Of a DNA stretch of 64,000 nucleotides, positions 10,017-20,229 are shown one piece after another. The first letter of the stretch is position 1. The number at the start of each line of letters is the position of its first letter. Source of the stretch: Locusta migratoria (taxonomy: Eukaryota > Arthropoda > Insecta > Orthoptera > Acrididae); the NCBI GenBank assembly GCA_026315105.1, contig CM048745.1, forward strand, positions 546,523,358 to 546,587,357, read 5' to 3'. The notes beneath the pieces are model-generated. The model was not told the DNA's origin. It searched no databases and saw only the letters and a list, made by a program, of their open reading frames with translations. A program made the translations under genes and the position numbers.

Positions 10017-10374
10017 TTTATAAAATGACGACGCGGTTTCATACCCAGAAGAATTTTATTGATAGTGACAACAGCCGCGGAAGCCTACGTTTGTACTTAA
10101 ACCTAGGTAAACTAACCTAAGGACAACACACACACACACACACACACCCATGCGCCAGGGAGGACTCGAACCTCCACGGCGAGCAACCGCGCTCTCCGCA
10201 GCGAGGCGCCTTAGACCGCTCGGCTACTCCACCACGGCCTGCGTTACAGGTTTACTTAGAAAGCGCCACGAAGATGATCGTCTTACTCTAGTGACAGACA
10301 CTGCCAGGGAGGTGTATACCGCTGTCAGATTTATGCAGTCATACTCTCCTCTAAGAGTCGTCTAATAATTTATA

Positions 10375-10885
10375 TAAGGAGTGTTCAAATGGAAAGTTAC
10401 GGAACGTCGTAATAAACGATTCAAATTTGAATAAGCCGTTTTGGATAATGTAGTGCGACACGCCCTCCTTAAAACTCAAGGTTTCGTCCGCAGCAAGCAA
10501 GGCGATGGTCACTGACATCTCGATGTTCCAGGTCCGATAGTTATCGCATTCTCGAGCACTAAAAACCATTGACGTGAACAGTGACACACTCCGAAGCCCA
10601 CAGAAGTCCATCAAGAGCATATGGCCTGAGCTGGTCACGGAGGAGTGATTCTGCTCCACGATTACGCGCGTCCATACGTCTACAGGCTCACCCAAAGTGT
10701 ACTGGTCACGTTCAAGTGCGAGCAGCTTGAGCATCCACCCTACAACCCGCACATGTCGTTCTATGACTTCTGCCTGTTTGGTCGCCAGAAATATGTCAAA
10801 GCGAAGAATTTCAACTCGAACGACGATCTGAAGGACAGAACACAGGAAACTTCGAATATTTAAACAGTGGGATAGTTGAGCTCAG
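10375..10885 (+). pseudogene. Decayed mariner transposase
   Basis: Frame 10645-10863 matches the mariner catalytic region: ILLHDYARPYV (HDNARPH block, with Asn changed to Tyr), then LTQSVLVTFKCEQLEHPPYNP (block before the third catalytic Asp) and FDCLFG-like remnants. Upstream 10375-10640 is broken. A GAGTGTTCAAATGG end near 10380 may be the remains of a terminal repeat. Confidence 0.65.
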
Positions 10886-11035
10886 GCCCCTTTTGAAAAA
10901 AGACATAAATTATACCAACAGTGTTGATTTGTACCTTTTGTTTGTACACTACTTATAAATTACATCTTTTCTAGAATCCTTAATGTCTGTCGATGGACGA
11001 CTCGTAAATAATAAGTTCGGTATGAACTCCAACTT

Positions 11036-11224
11036 GCCGGCCGCGGTGGCCGAGGTGACTGAGGCGCTCCAGTCACGGTCAGCACGGCCATTACGGTCGG
11101 GGGTTCGAATCCCCCCTCGGGCATGGATATTTGTGCCGTCCTAGTTCGTAAGTAGTTCATGAGTAGTTTGTAAGTTTAGGGACTGATGACCCCGTAGTTA
11201 AGTCCCATAAGCTTAACAAACATT
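11036..11224 (+). mobile_element. SINE-A copy
   Basis: Complete tRNA head beginning GCCGGCCGCGGTGGCC, B box in GGGGGTTCGAATCCCCC (about 11098-11114), then the tail with GGGACTGATGACCCCGTAG and an ending ACAAACATTTGA. No clear TSD was read. Confidence 0.85.
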
Positions 11225-11237
11225 TGATTTGATTTTT

Positions 11238-11844
11238 GCGGCCTGGAATCGAACCCGGACGTCCATGCTTACTAGGCAGACGTCTTAACAGTTAGACTAC
11301 CACACCACTAACGATTAAGGCGCCTTGGAATATTCTATGTACGATTTCCCTCCACATCACAAACTTTAATTCAGCTTCTGTGTTACAAAGATAATTGCCA
11401 CTACTGCCAAGGCTCTCCATGCAGCGGAATAGCACCTCGGCAATGGACATGGTGGAACAATCCTGTTAAGGTGATATAAATATCAATTAATAAATAAACA
11501 ATCCCAGAGACCGATTTAAGGTGTTAAGGCCGCACCACCAATTTTAATTCAATGCTTCAGATTTATCAATAATGTCTTCGACATGTAAATCCGTCTCTTG
11601 GATTGTTTATTTATTAATTGACAGGATTGTTCCACCATATCCATTGCCGAGGTGCTATTCCGCTGCATGGAGAGCCTTGGCAGTAGTGACAATTATCTTT
11701 GGAACGCAGAAGCTGAATTAAAGTTTGTGATGTGGAGGGAAATCGTACATAGACTATTCCAAGGCGCATTAATCGTTAGTGGTGTGGTAGTCTAACGGTT
11801 AAGACATCTGCCTCTGTGGAGGTCCGGGTTCGATTCCTGGCCGC
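11238..11844. repeat. Long inverted repeat carrying tRNA-like (SINE-C) heads
   Basis: Left arm 11238-11518 and right arm 11586-11844 are inverted copies, about 90 percent alike by eye. The left arm has an ~18-bp insertion. Each outer end carries a tRNA-like sequence: right arm acceptor GGTGTGG pairing with CCGCACC, an A-box region TAGTCTAACGGTTAAG, and B box GGGTTCGATTCC. The loop (11519-11585) contains the same tail (CAATTTTAATTCAATGC) that follows the right arm, so a SINE tail is both directly and inversely duplicated. Confidence 0.75.
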
Positions 11845-11883
11845 ACCACAAATTTTAATTCAATGCTTCAGATTTATCAATAC

Positions 11884-12044
11884 TTAAACTAATGTAAGCT
11901 AACCTAAGCTAATGACAACACATACACACAGACACACACACACATATGCACGAGAGAGGACTCTAACCTTCAACGGTAAGCAACCAGCAACCACGCGCTC
12001 CGTGGAAATGCGCCTTGGAACGCTCGACTGTTCCACCGTGGATC
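11884..12044 (-). mobile_element. SINE-B copy lacking the tail end
   Basis: Minus-strand SINE-B: (CA)n run near 11920-11942, GAGGACTCTAACC in place of the B box, and a head ending near 12044 (TGTTCCACCG). The tail stops near 11884 at the border of the inverted repeat. Confidence 0.65.
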
Positions 12045-12469
12045 GGATTTTTTTTAATGTCCTTCTAACTACGAAATGCAATTACCTAGCTCTCAGAACT
12101 TTAGAACAGAACGACTAATGTTTCTACGTTAGTCTGAACATAATTGAAACCAGTAGAAAAATGCTTGTACGGAGCAATTACTTAAAAATGGGGTACCAGC
12201 GGCCTCAGTCCTCATTCCCAACTTCCTCACTAAAAACTTCTGCCTACAAATATACTCGTGCTCTTTTAACACGGGACATACTAACCTGTTTTTTCTATTC
12301 TGTTTCCGCAGTGAAGTTTTTATAGAGAGAATCTCCGTGTCCCAGCGGACACAATTGACCTCGAAAGCTAGTAACCGCACAAAATCATGCTTAAAACAAA
12401 AACCGGTCACACGAAAAACATTATTTTGGTAACTATGTCGAAAATAGCTCAAACATTGCGGTAACTAAG
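12045..12469. other. Unassigned spacer
   Basis: A 107-codon minus-strand frame (12129-12452) has no recognised motif and is probably chance. Confidence 0.35.
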
Positions 12470-12566
12470 GTACTGAATAAAATATGAGGACCTGGATTAA
12501 AATTTGTCCGGAGATGGGATTCGAACCCATGAACTACTGCTGACTAGAGAGATGTTTTAACCACCT
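12470..12566 (-). mobile_element. tRNA-like SINE fragment (SINE-C type)
   Basis: Reverse complement shows GGTTAAAACATC, then GGGTTCGAATCCCATC (B box), then an ACAAATTTTAAT tail start, the same join as in the SINE-C copy at 11779-11885. Confidence 0.6.
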
Positions 12567-12598
12567 TTTTTCTGATATATGGCTATTTCTGATCGTGT

Positions 12599-12766
12599 TT
12601 GTTCGTTATTGTTCGATGTGTTCTTGGCTCAGCTTTTTTATTACAGAGGTTTGTTGATTGTTGTTCGATGTGTTCTTGGCTCAGCTTTTTTATTACAAAG
12701 GTTTGTTCGTTTTTGTTCGATGTGTTCTTGGCTCAGCATTTCTTTTCTTGTTTATTATTATGTAGG
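12599..12766 (+). repeat. 52-bp tandem repeat, about three units
   Basis: GTTCGATGTGTTCTTGGCTC begins at 12611, 12663 and 12715, a period of 52 bp. Units end in a T-run and ATTAC. The last unit runs into the left arm of the following inverted repeat, whose outer end contains the same motif. Confidence 0.85.
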
Positions 12767-13165
12767 GCGTTCAGCGCTCTGACCCGGAGCGCTGAGGCAC
12801 GGCGCCCGGCACTCAGCCACAGTGGCCTGATGCATTTTGTGACTGCAAGGACTCTCTTACAGCACGTCTCTCTCCAAAACAAACTTCAATTCTGCCTTTG
12901 TTCCCCTATGTAACATGTATCAATGTTTGCCGGGTCTCCCCAATAAATTAGTAGTTCCTGAGCGATAACATTGATACATATTACATAAAGAAAAATGAGA
13001 CAGTAGAAGTTTGTGTTGTGCAGGGAGACTTAATATTTGACAGTTCGAGTAGTCGCACTACACACTGTAGCCGTCTGGCACTGGGCGCCGGACGCTGTGG
13101 CACAGCGCGCCCGGTCAGAGTTCTGAACGCCTCTCTATGTAATAAGAAAGCTGAGCCAAGAGCAG
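12727..13165. repeat. Inverted repeat (hairpin), ~200-bp arms
   Basis: Left arm 12727-12925 and right arm 12969-13165 are inverted, diverged copies. Outer ends share TTGGCTCAGC and its complement; inner ends share TAACATGTATCAATG and CATTGATACATATTA. The loop is 43 bp. No protein motif. It behaves like a foldback or MITE-type element. Confidence 0.75.
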
Positions 13166-13325
13166 ATGGAAAAGAACATTTCAAACATGATCAGTGACAG
13201 CAAGGAACAGAATTGCCCCTCCTGTCTTTAATATACTGAGACAAATTATATATCTGGAACTTGATTTATTATTTGATATTGCTGTACCATTTTTGATTAA
13301 TGTTTCTCATGTAATTATCTTTTCT

Positions 13326-13468
13326 ACGGTCGGGGGTTCGAATTCCCCCTCGGGCATGGATATTTGTGCCGTCCTAGTTCGTAAGTAGTTCATAAGTAGT
13401 TTGTAAGTTTAGGGACTGATGACCCCATAGTTAAGTCCCATAAGCTTAACAAACATTTGAACAATTTG
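13326..13468 (+). mobile_element. 5'-truncated SINE-A with TSD
   Basis: Begins inside the tRNA head (ACGGTCGGGGGTTCG) and keeps the complete tail to ACAAACATTTG. TSD AATTATCTTTTCT at 13313-13325 and 13469-13481 (13 bp). The 5' truncation and long TSD show LINE-driven insertion. Confidence 0.85.
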
Positions 13469-13481
13469 AATTATCTTTTCT

Positions 13482-13971
13482 TTGTCTGGTAAAGTACTGA
13501 AATATACACCTCCTATAAAACAAGACTTACTCCTTTACATTTTCTCTCAGATAATCAGTAACATTTTAGACACTAAATGACCATTCCACGTAAGACACAA
13601 ACAGTTGGTTTTCCAATACAGCCTTTTCATTGATATCTATAAAAACGTATGTGTGTATGTATCATTTCTATAGGACTATAGACTCTTAAGACGGTTGGAA
13701 CAATTTTGATGAAAATCTTCAAACAAGCCCAAAGGGTGATCCTGTAAAGTTTGGTTTGGTAGTGATCGGCTCAAGATATTTATAAACATATACGTTGAAT
13801 GTATAAAACTTTCTCGGAGTTCCTGCCGCCTCAGTTCCTTATCGACCTTAGGTAAAGGAGGTATCCCTCTGAGACCTATCGTCCCTGCCATCGGTTCTCC
13901 TACTTCCAAGTTAGCCACGTACCTAACCACGTTAATGATTCCAATAGTTGGCCACTGTGAACATCACATTA

Positions 13972-13980
<9 letters not shown>
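13482..13980. other. Unassigned spacer
   Basis: No supported gene. The 84-codon minus-strand frame at 13676-13930 has no known motif. Phrases such as the one near 13760 (GTGATCGGCTCAAG) resemble the non-coding tandem repeat at 28.6-29.4 kb. Confidence 0.35.
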
Positions 13981-14032
<52 letters not shown>

Positions 14033-14033
14033 T
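13970..14033. repeat. (AT)n microsatellite
   Basis: An A-run followed by about 25 AT units. It sits at the 5' break of the PLE fragment. Confidence 0.95.
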
Positions 14034-15235
14034 TAGCCTGTATGTGGTATCACTGTTCACAAAGGTCCTGTGGACGACACATTGAAACTCTTGGCAGAGA
14101 ATTTTCCTCCAGAAACAGTAAACCTGATCCGCCTTGTGATGATAACCACCTACTTATCGTAGGGCGGCAAATTTTATGAAATGGCAGATGGGATGGCTGT
14201 GGGTTCCCAGTTGTCTCCAGCAATGGCAAACTTTTTAATGGAGAACTTTGAAGAACGTCCATTAATTTCAGCTCCTCTTTGTCCATCTTCATTCTTTCGT
14301 TATGTCGATGACATATTCATGGTTTGGCCACATGGCTTGGAAGAACTCGAGCACTTCGTGGAGCACATGAATGCTATCCACTGTAGCATCCAGTTGGAGA
14401 AGGAAGGAAGGCTGCCTTTCCTAGTCGTTTTAGTACAACGGAAAACCGATGGGCGTCTCGGCCACTCTGTATACCGCAAACCAACGCACAAAGATTTGTA
14501 TTTCAGCGCACAGAGTTTCCATTACCCAATTCAGAAGAGTGCCGTTCTAAACACATTAATATACAGAGCAAAAACTGTTTCTGACGAGGACTATTCGGAA
14601 TCTGAAATTCATCACCTCAATTATGTGTTCCGTAAGAACGACTATGGTGCAGGTGATATAAAGACAGCGTTTGCAAAGAAACGGAAACGGAAAAATGCTG
14701 AAGATCCAAGTGATGGACAACCGACGGCGTTCCTGACTTTCTGTGGAGCCACATCGAGCAAATCAGGAAGAGTCCTGGGGATACAAGGTATAAGATTGAT
14801 TTTCCGACCACCTAGGAAAATTAAGGATATGCTGCGCCCTGTTAAGAGTTCTTCGTCATTCAGAATTAATAAACGTAAGACATGACATCGTGCAATATTG
14901 ACATAAAACACGTAAGTATTTCAGATGACAAAAGCCGGAGTTTTGAGGGAGCGAGAGTTGAGAATAGAGAAATATCGTTTATCGTTGGACCGTGAGAGAC
15001 ACCTTCTTCAAATATTTCGAAAGTCATCTGTAGAACGCCGCACATTCCCATACTATCTGTGGGAAGCCGGGGCAGAAATCAGTACGACGTCCTCCCCCCA
15101 TCCCGCAAGAATCAACGAAATTATTTATTTCTGAAATATTTGATGACCAAAATATTTGGAAAATCTCATACCCTCATCAGCGAAAAAGAAAACAACGGTT
15201 GAACTTGAATTCGTTTTTTGAGACAGTCTATAATA
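14034..15235 (+). mobile_element. Truncated Penelope-like element with RT relic
   Basis: The frame 14181-14885 encodes the catalytic half of a PLE reverse transcriptase: a QLSPAMANF block, then FFRYVDDIFMVWPHG (YVDD catalytic), LPFLVVLV, and a LGHSVYRKPTHKDLY block. Upstream 14050-14180 continues the RT in broken frames (VSLFT block). After KIKDML the normal GIY-YIG endonuclease is missing. A decayed hammerhead-like core on the minus strand (CTGATGA = complement of 15169-15175, GAAA reduced to AAAT) marks the terminal repeat. It is related to the complete PLE at 37851-41158 but more decayed. Confidence 0.8.
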
Positions 15236-16337
15236 CAGTTTTTCAGGTTTCGATCTGGATGTGCACCACACGAACTAGTCAAAAAGAAGAAAGGAGGACT
15301 GTTGTTTTACGTTCCCTCGCCAATGACATCGCAGCAAATGGATCTCAACCTGGATCTTGTAACCTTCCTCTTCGTTTAGTTTCTGCCAAAACAGTCTTCC
15401 ATTGTCAGCTGTGTTTGTACAATTTAGTGATAGTCATAGCCCTTTTTCTCCTTTTTTTTTAATTTGCAGGCTTTCCAAGAGTATTTCAAAAAGAAAAGTA
15501 CGTAAAAATTCATTTTGGTTAGCTTTTGTCGCCTGGCCAGTGTAGTCTGGTAGTGACTTGAAGATGTGACACTCAATATGCAGCTGAAAATTTTCAGAAA
15601 ATGCTGTTTCTGTTCTCCAACTAAAATACCCTTATAAACCACAAGATTTTAATTTGCAATTTTATGTTTATTTGCTCTAATGCACAACCTTGAGAGTAAG
15701 TATTAGACCTTCACTGTACATTCCACCACGGCATCACGCATGTAAAGTGGCTTCTCATCTTTCTGGTCAAAATCAACTTGTTTTGTCAGGTTGCTCCTAA
15801 TATCATGAAAAATTTTATCAGGCAGCCAGAAATTAAATAAACGTGTGAGACATTTTCAGTACAAATTAAATACTTCAGTTTCTTATTCTAGTACGTATGT
15901 GTTTTGTTATACATTTGTAAACGAATTTTAAGACATGCGGTAGGTTACGATGTTTATTTAGACTTCCTGTTGATTCAATCTGGTTTTGTTATTTTGTTAA
16001 TGCATGTGACAGGTAAATACGGTTCATGTGTATTATTAGATATCATGCTATTTTCACGCTATTTTAAGGCGTGTATTATGGTGTAACTACTTTATTTATT
16101 TGTGATCGGTGTTCAAGTTGATATGACGTCTGCACTTAAATATATACAATTATTCACTTGTTATCTCATATTACGTATTACTTGTGTTAGTGTATTTGAT
16201 TCGATATCAGTGGTTCATTCTAAATGAGGTATTAGGTTGCACTCGTATATTTTTATATGTGAGTTCCAAAATTTCGTCATATGTTAACAAGAGTTGTAAA
16301 ATAGAAATTTCAATCAAACAGCTATGTGGTCTACCTA
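15236..16337. other. AT-rich spacer, nothing recognised
   Basis: Both strands lack recognisable protein blocks or SINE heads. Confidence 0.4.
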
Positions 16338-16860
16338 CCGGGTGATCAAAAAGTCAGTATAAATTTGAAAACTTAATAAATCACGGAATAATGTAGATAG
16401 AGAGGTAAAAATTGTCACACATGCTTGGAATGACATGGAGCTTTATTAGAACAGAAAAAAGTTCAAAAAATGTCCGACAGATGGCGCTTCATCTGATCAG
16501 AAAAGCAATAATTAGCATAAGAAATTAAGACAAAGCAAAGGTGATGTTCTTTACAGGAAATGCTCAATATGTTCACCATCATTCCTCAATGATAGCTGTA
16601 GTCGAGATATAATGTTGTGAACAGCACCGTAAAGCATTTTCGGAGTTATGGTGAGACATTGGCGTCGGATGTTATCTTTCAGCATCGCCAGAGATGTCGG
16701 TCGATCACGATACACTTGCGACTCCAGGTAACCCCAAAGCCAATAATCGGTCGGACTGAAGTCTGAAGACCTAGGAGGCCAAGCAAGTTGACAGTGGCAG
16801 CTGAGCACACAATCATCACCAAATGACGCGCGCAAGAGATCTTTCACACGTCTAGCGATG
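16338..16860 (-). pseudogene. 3' half of a Tc1/mariner-superfamily (DUF4817-type) transposase
   Basis: Minus-strand frame 16847-16551 encodes the end of a DDE transposase: WPPRSSDFSPTDYWLWGYL (block preceding the last catalytic acidic residue), then VYRDRPTSL, and an ending with GEHIEHFL. The end at 16338 starts GGGTGATCAAAAAGTCAG, a terminal-repeat-like sequence. The 5' half with the first catalytic Asp is missing. I recognise this as a common locust repeat type. Confidence 0.75.
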
Positions 16861-17047
16861 CGCGGAATCAGCCATCTTGAAAAGCAGTAAACGTGTGATC
16901 ACTCCCTACTCTGTGGCGTGGTAATGCGCCGTCTTTGTTTGTTAATTGTGTATTTTAGCTGCCTGACTCGCATAAAAGTAAACAAGTATTTGGTACAGTG
17001 AAAAGAAAGAACTGTGTGTCAGTAGTTGGAGCTGTTCCGTTTTTATT

Positions 17048-17160
17048 ATGAGCATCAATAAAAGAAAAGGCGGCCGATGGTGTTCAGCACCTAATTGCCG
17101 CAATAATTTGAATACAAATAAGGATATAAGTTTCTTCACCTTCCCAAAAGATGCTGAGCA
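17048..17160 (+). CDS. First exon encoding half a THAP zinc-finger domain
   Basis: From ATG 17048 the frame has CSAPNC (C-X4-C, the first zinc ligands), then ISFFTFPKD, the FHRFP-like block of THAP domains, and it reaches GTAAGTG at 17161, a strong splice-donor-like site. THAP domains are DNA-binding C2CH fingers found in P-element/Kolobok-type transposases and in host proteins. No downstream exon with the CH pair was found within reach, so it may be a transposon remnant or the first exon of a host gene. Confidence 0.6.
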
Positions 17161-17164
17161 GTAA

Positions 17165-17955
17165 GTGAACGTCGCTATATGTGTAGTGAAAGTTAAATGT
17201 TATCAGTTTAGAATGAGAGTAATGTGTGCCTAATTATTAAAAGTAGCGTTGCTTCTTCTCTTGATGATAACTCTCGCTGTTGCTGTTGCTGTAGCAGTTC
17301 AACAGCATCGAAATGTTGAAGTACATTTATATGTCTTTAACGTTGCAGGGAATAATATAAAATAAATGACAAAGAATAGTGCGTAAGTAGGCAGGTAAAA
17401 TTTTACTTACGGCATTGGAGGCGTAGTGTGCTAATGTTGGCAACGAATGCTCTTCGGATACTCAAACAAATAGATTAAGGGGAATAATTATTTTATGCTG
17501 TTCCTGCTCTGTGGTTGACAGATTCCTCTATATGCCCTTCTCCAATCAGTAAATTAATGATACTCCTAAAGCAAATACAACTTTTATATATGCCCAGACG
17601 TCATTAGTTCTGTGTAATCACGTTGTACTGCTAAGTCTGACTCAATATTTTGTGCGAATTTATTCGTGTCAAATAAAACCTGGCAGTTGTAAAGTCACTT
17701 TCTTGTTTGTAACTAATTTCCCACACAACTCCACGTTATTTGGAATTTTTCTAGAGATAAGAATCAAATAAAACGATCATCGATTCCACTGTACATTTTC
17801 GTAGTTGTACGAAAATTTAGGCCTTTTTTTTTTCGTTGGATTACAATTAGGTGCAAGAAAATGGCGCAAAATAGATGAAAGCCGTTTCCTTTCGTAAAAG
17901 TCGGTGAGATTAGCTGCAGTTCGTAAAAACTCAATTTCCAGCCAAAGTATTAAGT
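17165..17955. other. Unassigned spacer downstream of the THAP exon
   Basis: AT-rich, no second THAP exon recognised, no SINE heads. Confidence 0.4.
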
Positions 17956-17959
17956 GGCT

Positions 17960-19022
17960 ATAGTTCCGCGTTTACTGCTTTTCAATACGGCGTCGAGCGC
18001 AACGCTTGGTAACATACAGATCAAAGGCGCCGCCCCCAGCTTTCCCTTCTGTATGCTCACTATTCTGTGCCTTGGCGCTGCATCATTGACAGGAGCGCCT
18101 GCAATAGTGTACGCAACGACGAACCTGGCTGCACGAATGGCAAAACATTATTTTTCGGATGACTCCAGGTTCTGTATACAGCATTATGATGGTCGCATCC
18201 GTGTCTGACGACATCGCGGTGAACGCACATTGGAAGCGTGTACCCGTCGTTGCCATACTGGCGTATCACCCGGCGTGATGGATGGGGTTCCATTGGTTAC
18301 ACGTCTCGGTCATCTCTTGTTCGCATCGACGGCACTTTGAACAGAGGCCGTTACTTTTCAGATGTGTTACGACCCAGGGCTCTACCCGTCATTCTATCCC
18401 TGAGAAACCCTACATTTCATCAGGGTAATGCACGAACTTATGTTACAGGTCCTGTACGGGCGTTTCTGGATACGGAAAATGTTGCACTGCTGCCCTTGCT
18501 AGGTCTTTCACTCACCAACTGAAAACGTCTGGTCAATGGTGGCCGAGAAACTGGCTTGTCACAATACGCCAGTCACTACTCTTTTGCCGCGGTGGAGTAA
18601 CCGAGTGGTCTAAAGCGTCTCGCTGCGGAGCTCGCGGTTGCTCGCCGTGGAGGTTCGAGTCCTCCCTGGGACATGGGTGTGTGTGTTGTCCTTAGGTTAG
18701 TTTACCTAGGTTTAAGTAGTTTGTAAGCTACGGACTGATGACCACGCAGTTTGGTCCGATAGCTTTACAGACATTTGAACATTTGAACACTACTCTTTGA
18801 TGAACTATGGTATTATGTTGAAGCTGCATGGGCATCTGTACCAGTACACGCCATCCAAGCTCTGTTTGAGTCAATGCCCATGCGTATCAAGCCCGTAATT
18901 AGGTCCAGAGGTGGTTGTTCTGGGTACTGATTTCCCAGGATCTATGCTACTAAATTGCATGAAAATGTAATCACAACTAGTATATTTGTCCAATAAATAG
19001 CAATTTTAATGGCCAGTGGTGT
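17960..19022 (+). pseudogene. Tc1-like transposase relic split by a SINE
   Basis: Broken plus-strand frames follow the order of a Tc1-like DDE transposase: FSDDSRFCI (first Asp block), VWRHRGER, a YTSRSSLVRIDGTLN block (18290-18350), NPTFHQGNA (second Asp block, Asp changed), LDTENVALLP, ENVWSMVAE-like, then after the SINE ELWYYVEAAWASVPVHAIQ and GGCSGY before the stop. The right end (GGCCAGTGGTGTA, 19011-19023) looks like a terminal repeat end. The left end is not found. Confidence 0.75.
18585..18787 (+). mobile_element. SINE-B copy inside the Tc1 relic
   Basis: Head CCGCGGTGGAGTAACCGAGTG, B box GAGGTTCGAGTCCTCC, GT-rich linker, tail with ACGGACTGATGACCACGCAG and a doubled ACATTTGAAC. TSD CACTACTCTTT at 18574-18584 and 18788-18798. 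Removing it restores the spacing between transposase blocks. Confidence 0.9.
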
Positions 19023-19375
19023 AATTCCACACAACTAAACATGGGTACATGGGCAGCTCCACCGGTCGGTTCCTGTGCTTTAATCAGACTTCATTACTTC
19101 ACGGTGATGTTATTTCAGTTACATACCTGTATGTTATACTCTTGTTTCCTTGTGCTGGGTGCGGGTGTATAGAACTCGAGTCGCTCGCGTGTCCTCGCTT
19201 GTGAGCGTATGCGCGCACCTCTGGGGGAGAGGAGCTCCATTACTAAACATTTGTTGCAATAGCGTATGCTAATTTTGCAAACGCAAATAAACGCCGAGAT
19301 ACACGGGGAGGAATATGACAGGGTAATAAGCTAGAGCGTGGAGATCAAAGAGCTGTGTGTATTAATCCGCAGCCG
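19023..19375. other. Unassigned spacer
   Basis: No gene or repeat head recognised. Confidence 0.35.
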
Positions 19376-19745
19376 CGGTGGGAGTTTTTCATTTCTTTCC
19401 ACTCTCCGCGGCTCGACCGCCGTCTAGCGGCAGGCAGCTAGGGGGAAGCGTGCACCCGCCTCCAGGAGGGAGGGGAACAGGCCCTCGGTCCTGCGGACGT
19501 TAGCGCCGCAATAGAGCACTAAACCTCGGTGGGCGGCCCACTCAAAGGACCTCCCTGGCTCACAATCAACGGGAATCCCTCCCCGCCAGTAAACGGCCAG
19601 CCGCAATATAGTTAAGGGCTCTCCAGAAACTCCAAACACCGTGCCGGGCAGAACCGGCCGCAGCCGCCGAGCAGCGGCGTGGCCGCTCCGAGAACTGCCC
19701 CGCCCTAAAAGAGCGCTAGTCGTGAGTGCACGCATGCGCGCGCAC
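19376..19745. other. GC- and CpG-rich patch
   Basis: Strongly GC-rich compared with its flanks. A 128-codon minus-strand frame (19424-19810) has no motif and is probably a by-product of GC content. It could be a promoter of a host gene or the 5' region of an unseen element. Confidence 0.4.
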
Positions 19746-19967
19746 ACATACAGACATACAAGTACACACACTAGGGGAGGGCAAAGAATCAAGTACCTGT
19801 GACATATCATAGTTATTATTCAAACACTGTTATATCATATTGTAGCACTTTGTTTGTATGGTGGGAATGTTAGATTCTATGGAAATGGCTGCTTGCTACT
19901 TGCTCCCCCTGGAGAAGTGGCGATCAATACCTCACCTGAACATCTGCTGCAGCCTGACCGTCTATTC

Positions 19968-20213
19968 TAGCAGGGTGTAGGAAGAATATTGGTGTTTTAA
20001 CGCCCCGTCGACATCGTGGTCATTAGAAGCGGAGCTTACGTACGGGTTGTTTGGGTAAGGATATGGAAGGAAATCGGCCGTGCCCTTTGAAAGGAACCAT
20101 CCCGGCATTTGCCTGGAGTGATTTAGGGAAATCACGGAAAACCTAAATCCGGATGGCAGGAGGTGGATTTGAACCACCATCCTTCCGAATGCGAGTCCAG
20201 TGTAGCAGGGTTT
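19968..20213 (-). mobile_element. tRNA-like SINE (SINE-D)
   Basis: Minus strand: head with CGAATGCGAGTCCAGTGT (complement strand carries the tRNA boxes; GGATTTGAACCACCATCC is the B-box area), then a tail with AAGGAACCATCCCGGCATTT and AGGGAAATCACGG. A well-known orthopteran/arthropod repeat type. Confidence 0.7.
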
Positions 20214-20229
20214 CAGTGCTGTTCATATA

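Larger units (their letters stand above)
9863..10093. mobile_element. Palindromic mini Penelope-like element with hammerhead-like cores
   Basis: A perfect inverted repeat of 102-nt arms around base 9963 (9861-10065), followed by a 28-nt unique tail (10066-10093). The insertion is bracketed by an 11-bp TSD TACTTAAACCT (9852-9862 and 10094-10104). Each arm holds a hammerhead-like core. On the plus strand: CTGATGA at 9974-9980, a 6-bp stem II (GGCCGC/GCGGCC), then GAAA at 10002-10005 followed by CGTC. The minus strand has the mirror copy (9916-9952). The order tail-HHR-inner-HHR-tail matches the terminal repeats of the complete PLE at 37851-41158, so this looks like a PLE with its whole interior missing. 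The PLE assignment is inference from architecture; the palindrome and TSD are seen directly. Confidence 0.75.
9570..10238 (-). mobile_element. SINE-B copy interrupted by two later insertions
   Basis: A tRNA-headed SINE on the minus strand. The head, with a B box (reverse of GGACTCGAACC), is at about 10150-10238. A (CA)n run follows at 10124-10146, and the tail is split across 10094-10123, 9835-9862 and 9570-9620. It is flanked by an 11-bp direct repeat CTGCGTTACAG at 9559-9569 and 10239-10249. Inside it sit SINE-A (9621-9822) and a palindromic element (9863-10093), each with its own TSD. Confidence 0.85.

Noticed and set aside
12599..12766. CRISPR-like array (regular repeats)
   Set aside because: The 52-bp units are directly adjacent with no unique spacers, and the sequence is animal.
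15148..15196. Functional hammerhead ribozyme at the end of the PLE relic
   Set aside because: CTGATGA is present but the G of GAAA is lost, so it is treated as a decayed relic only.
19424..19810. 128-codon minus-strand frame in the CpG-rich patch
   Set aside because: No recognisable domain; long chance frames are expected in GC-rich DNA.
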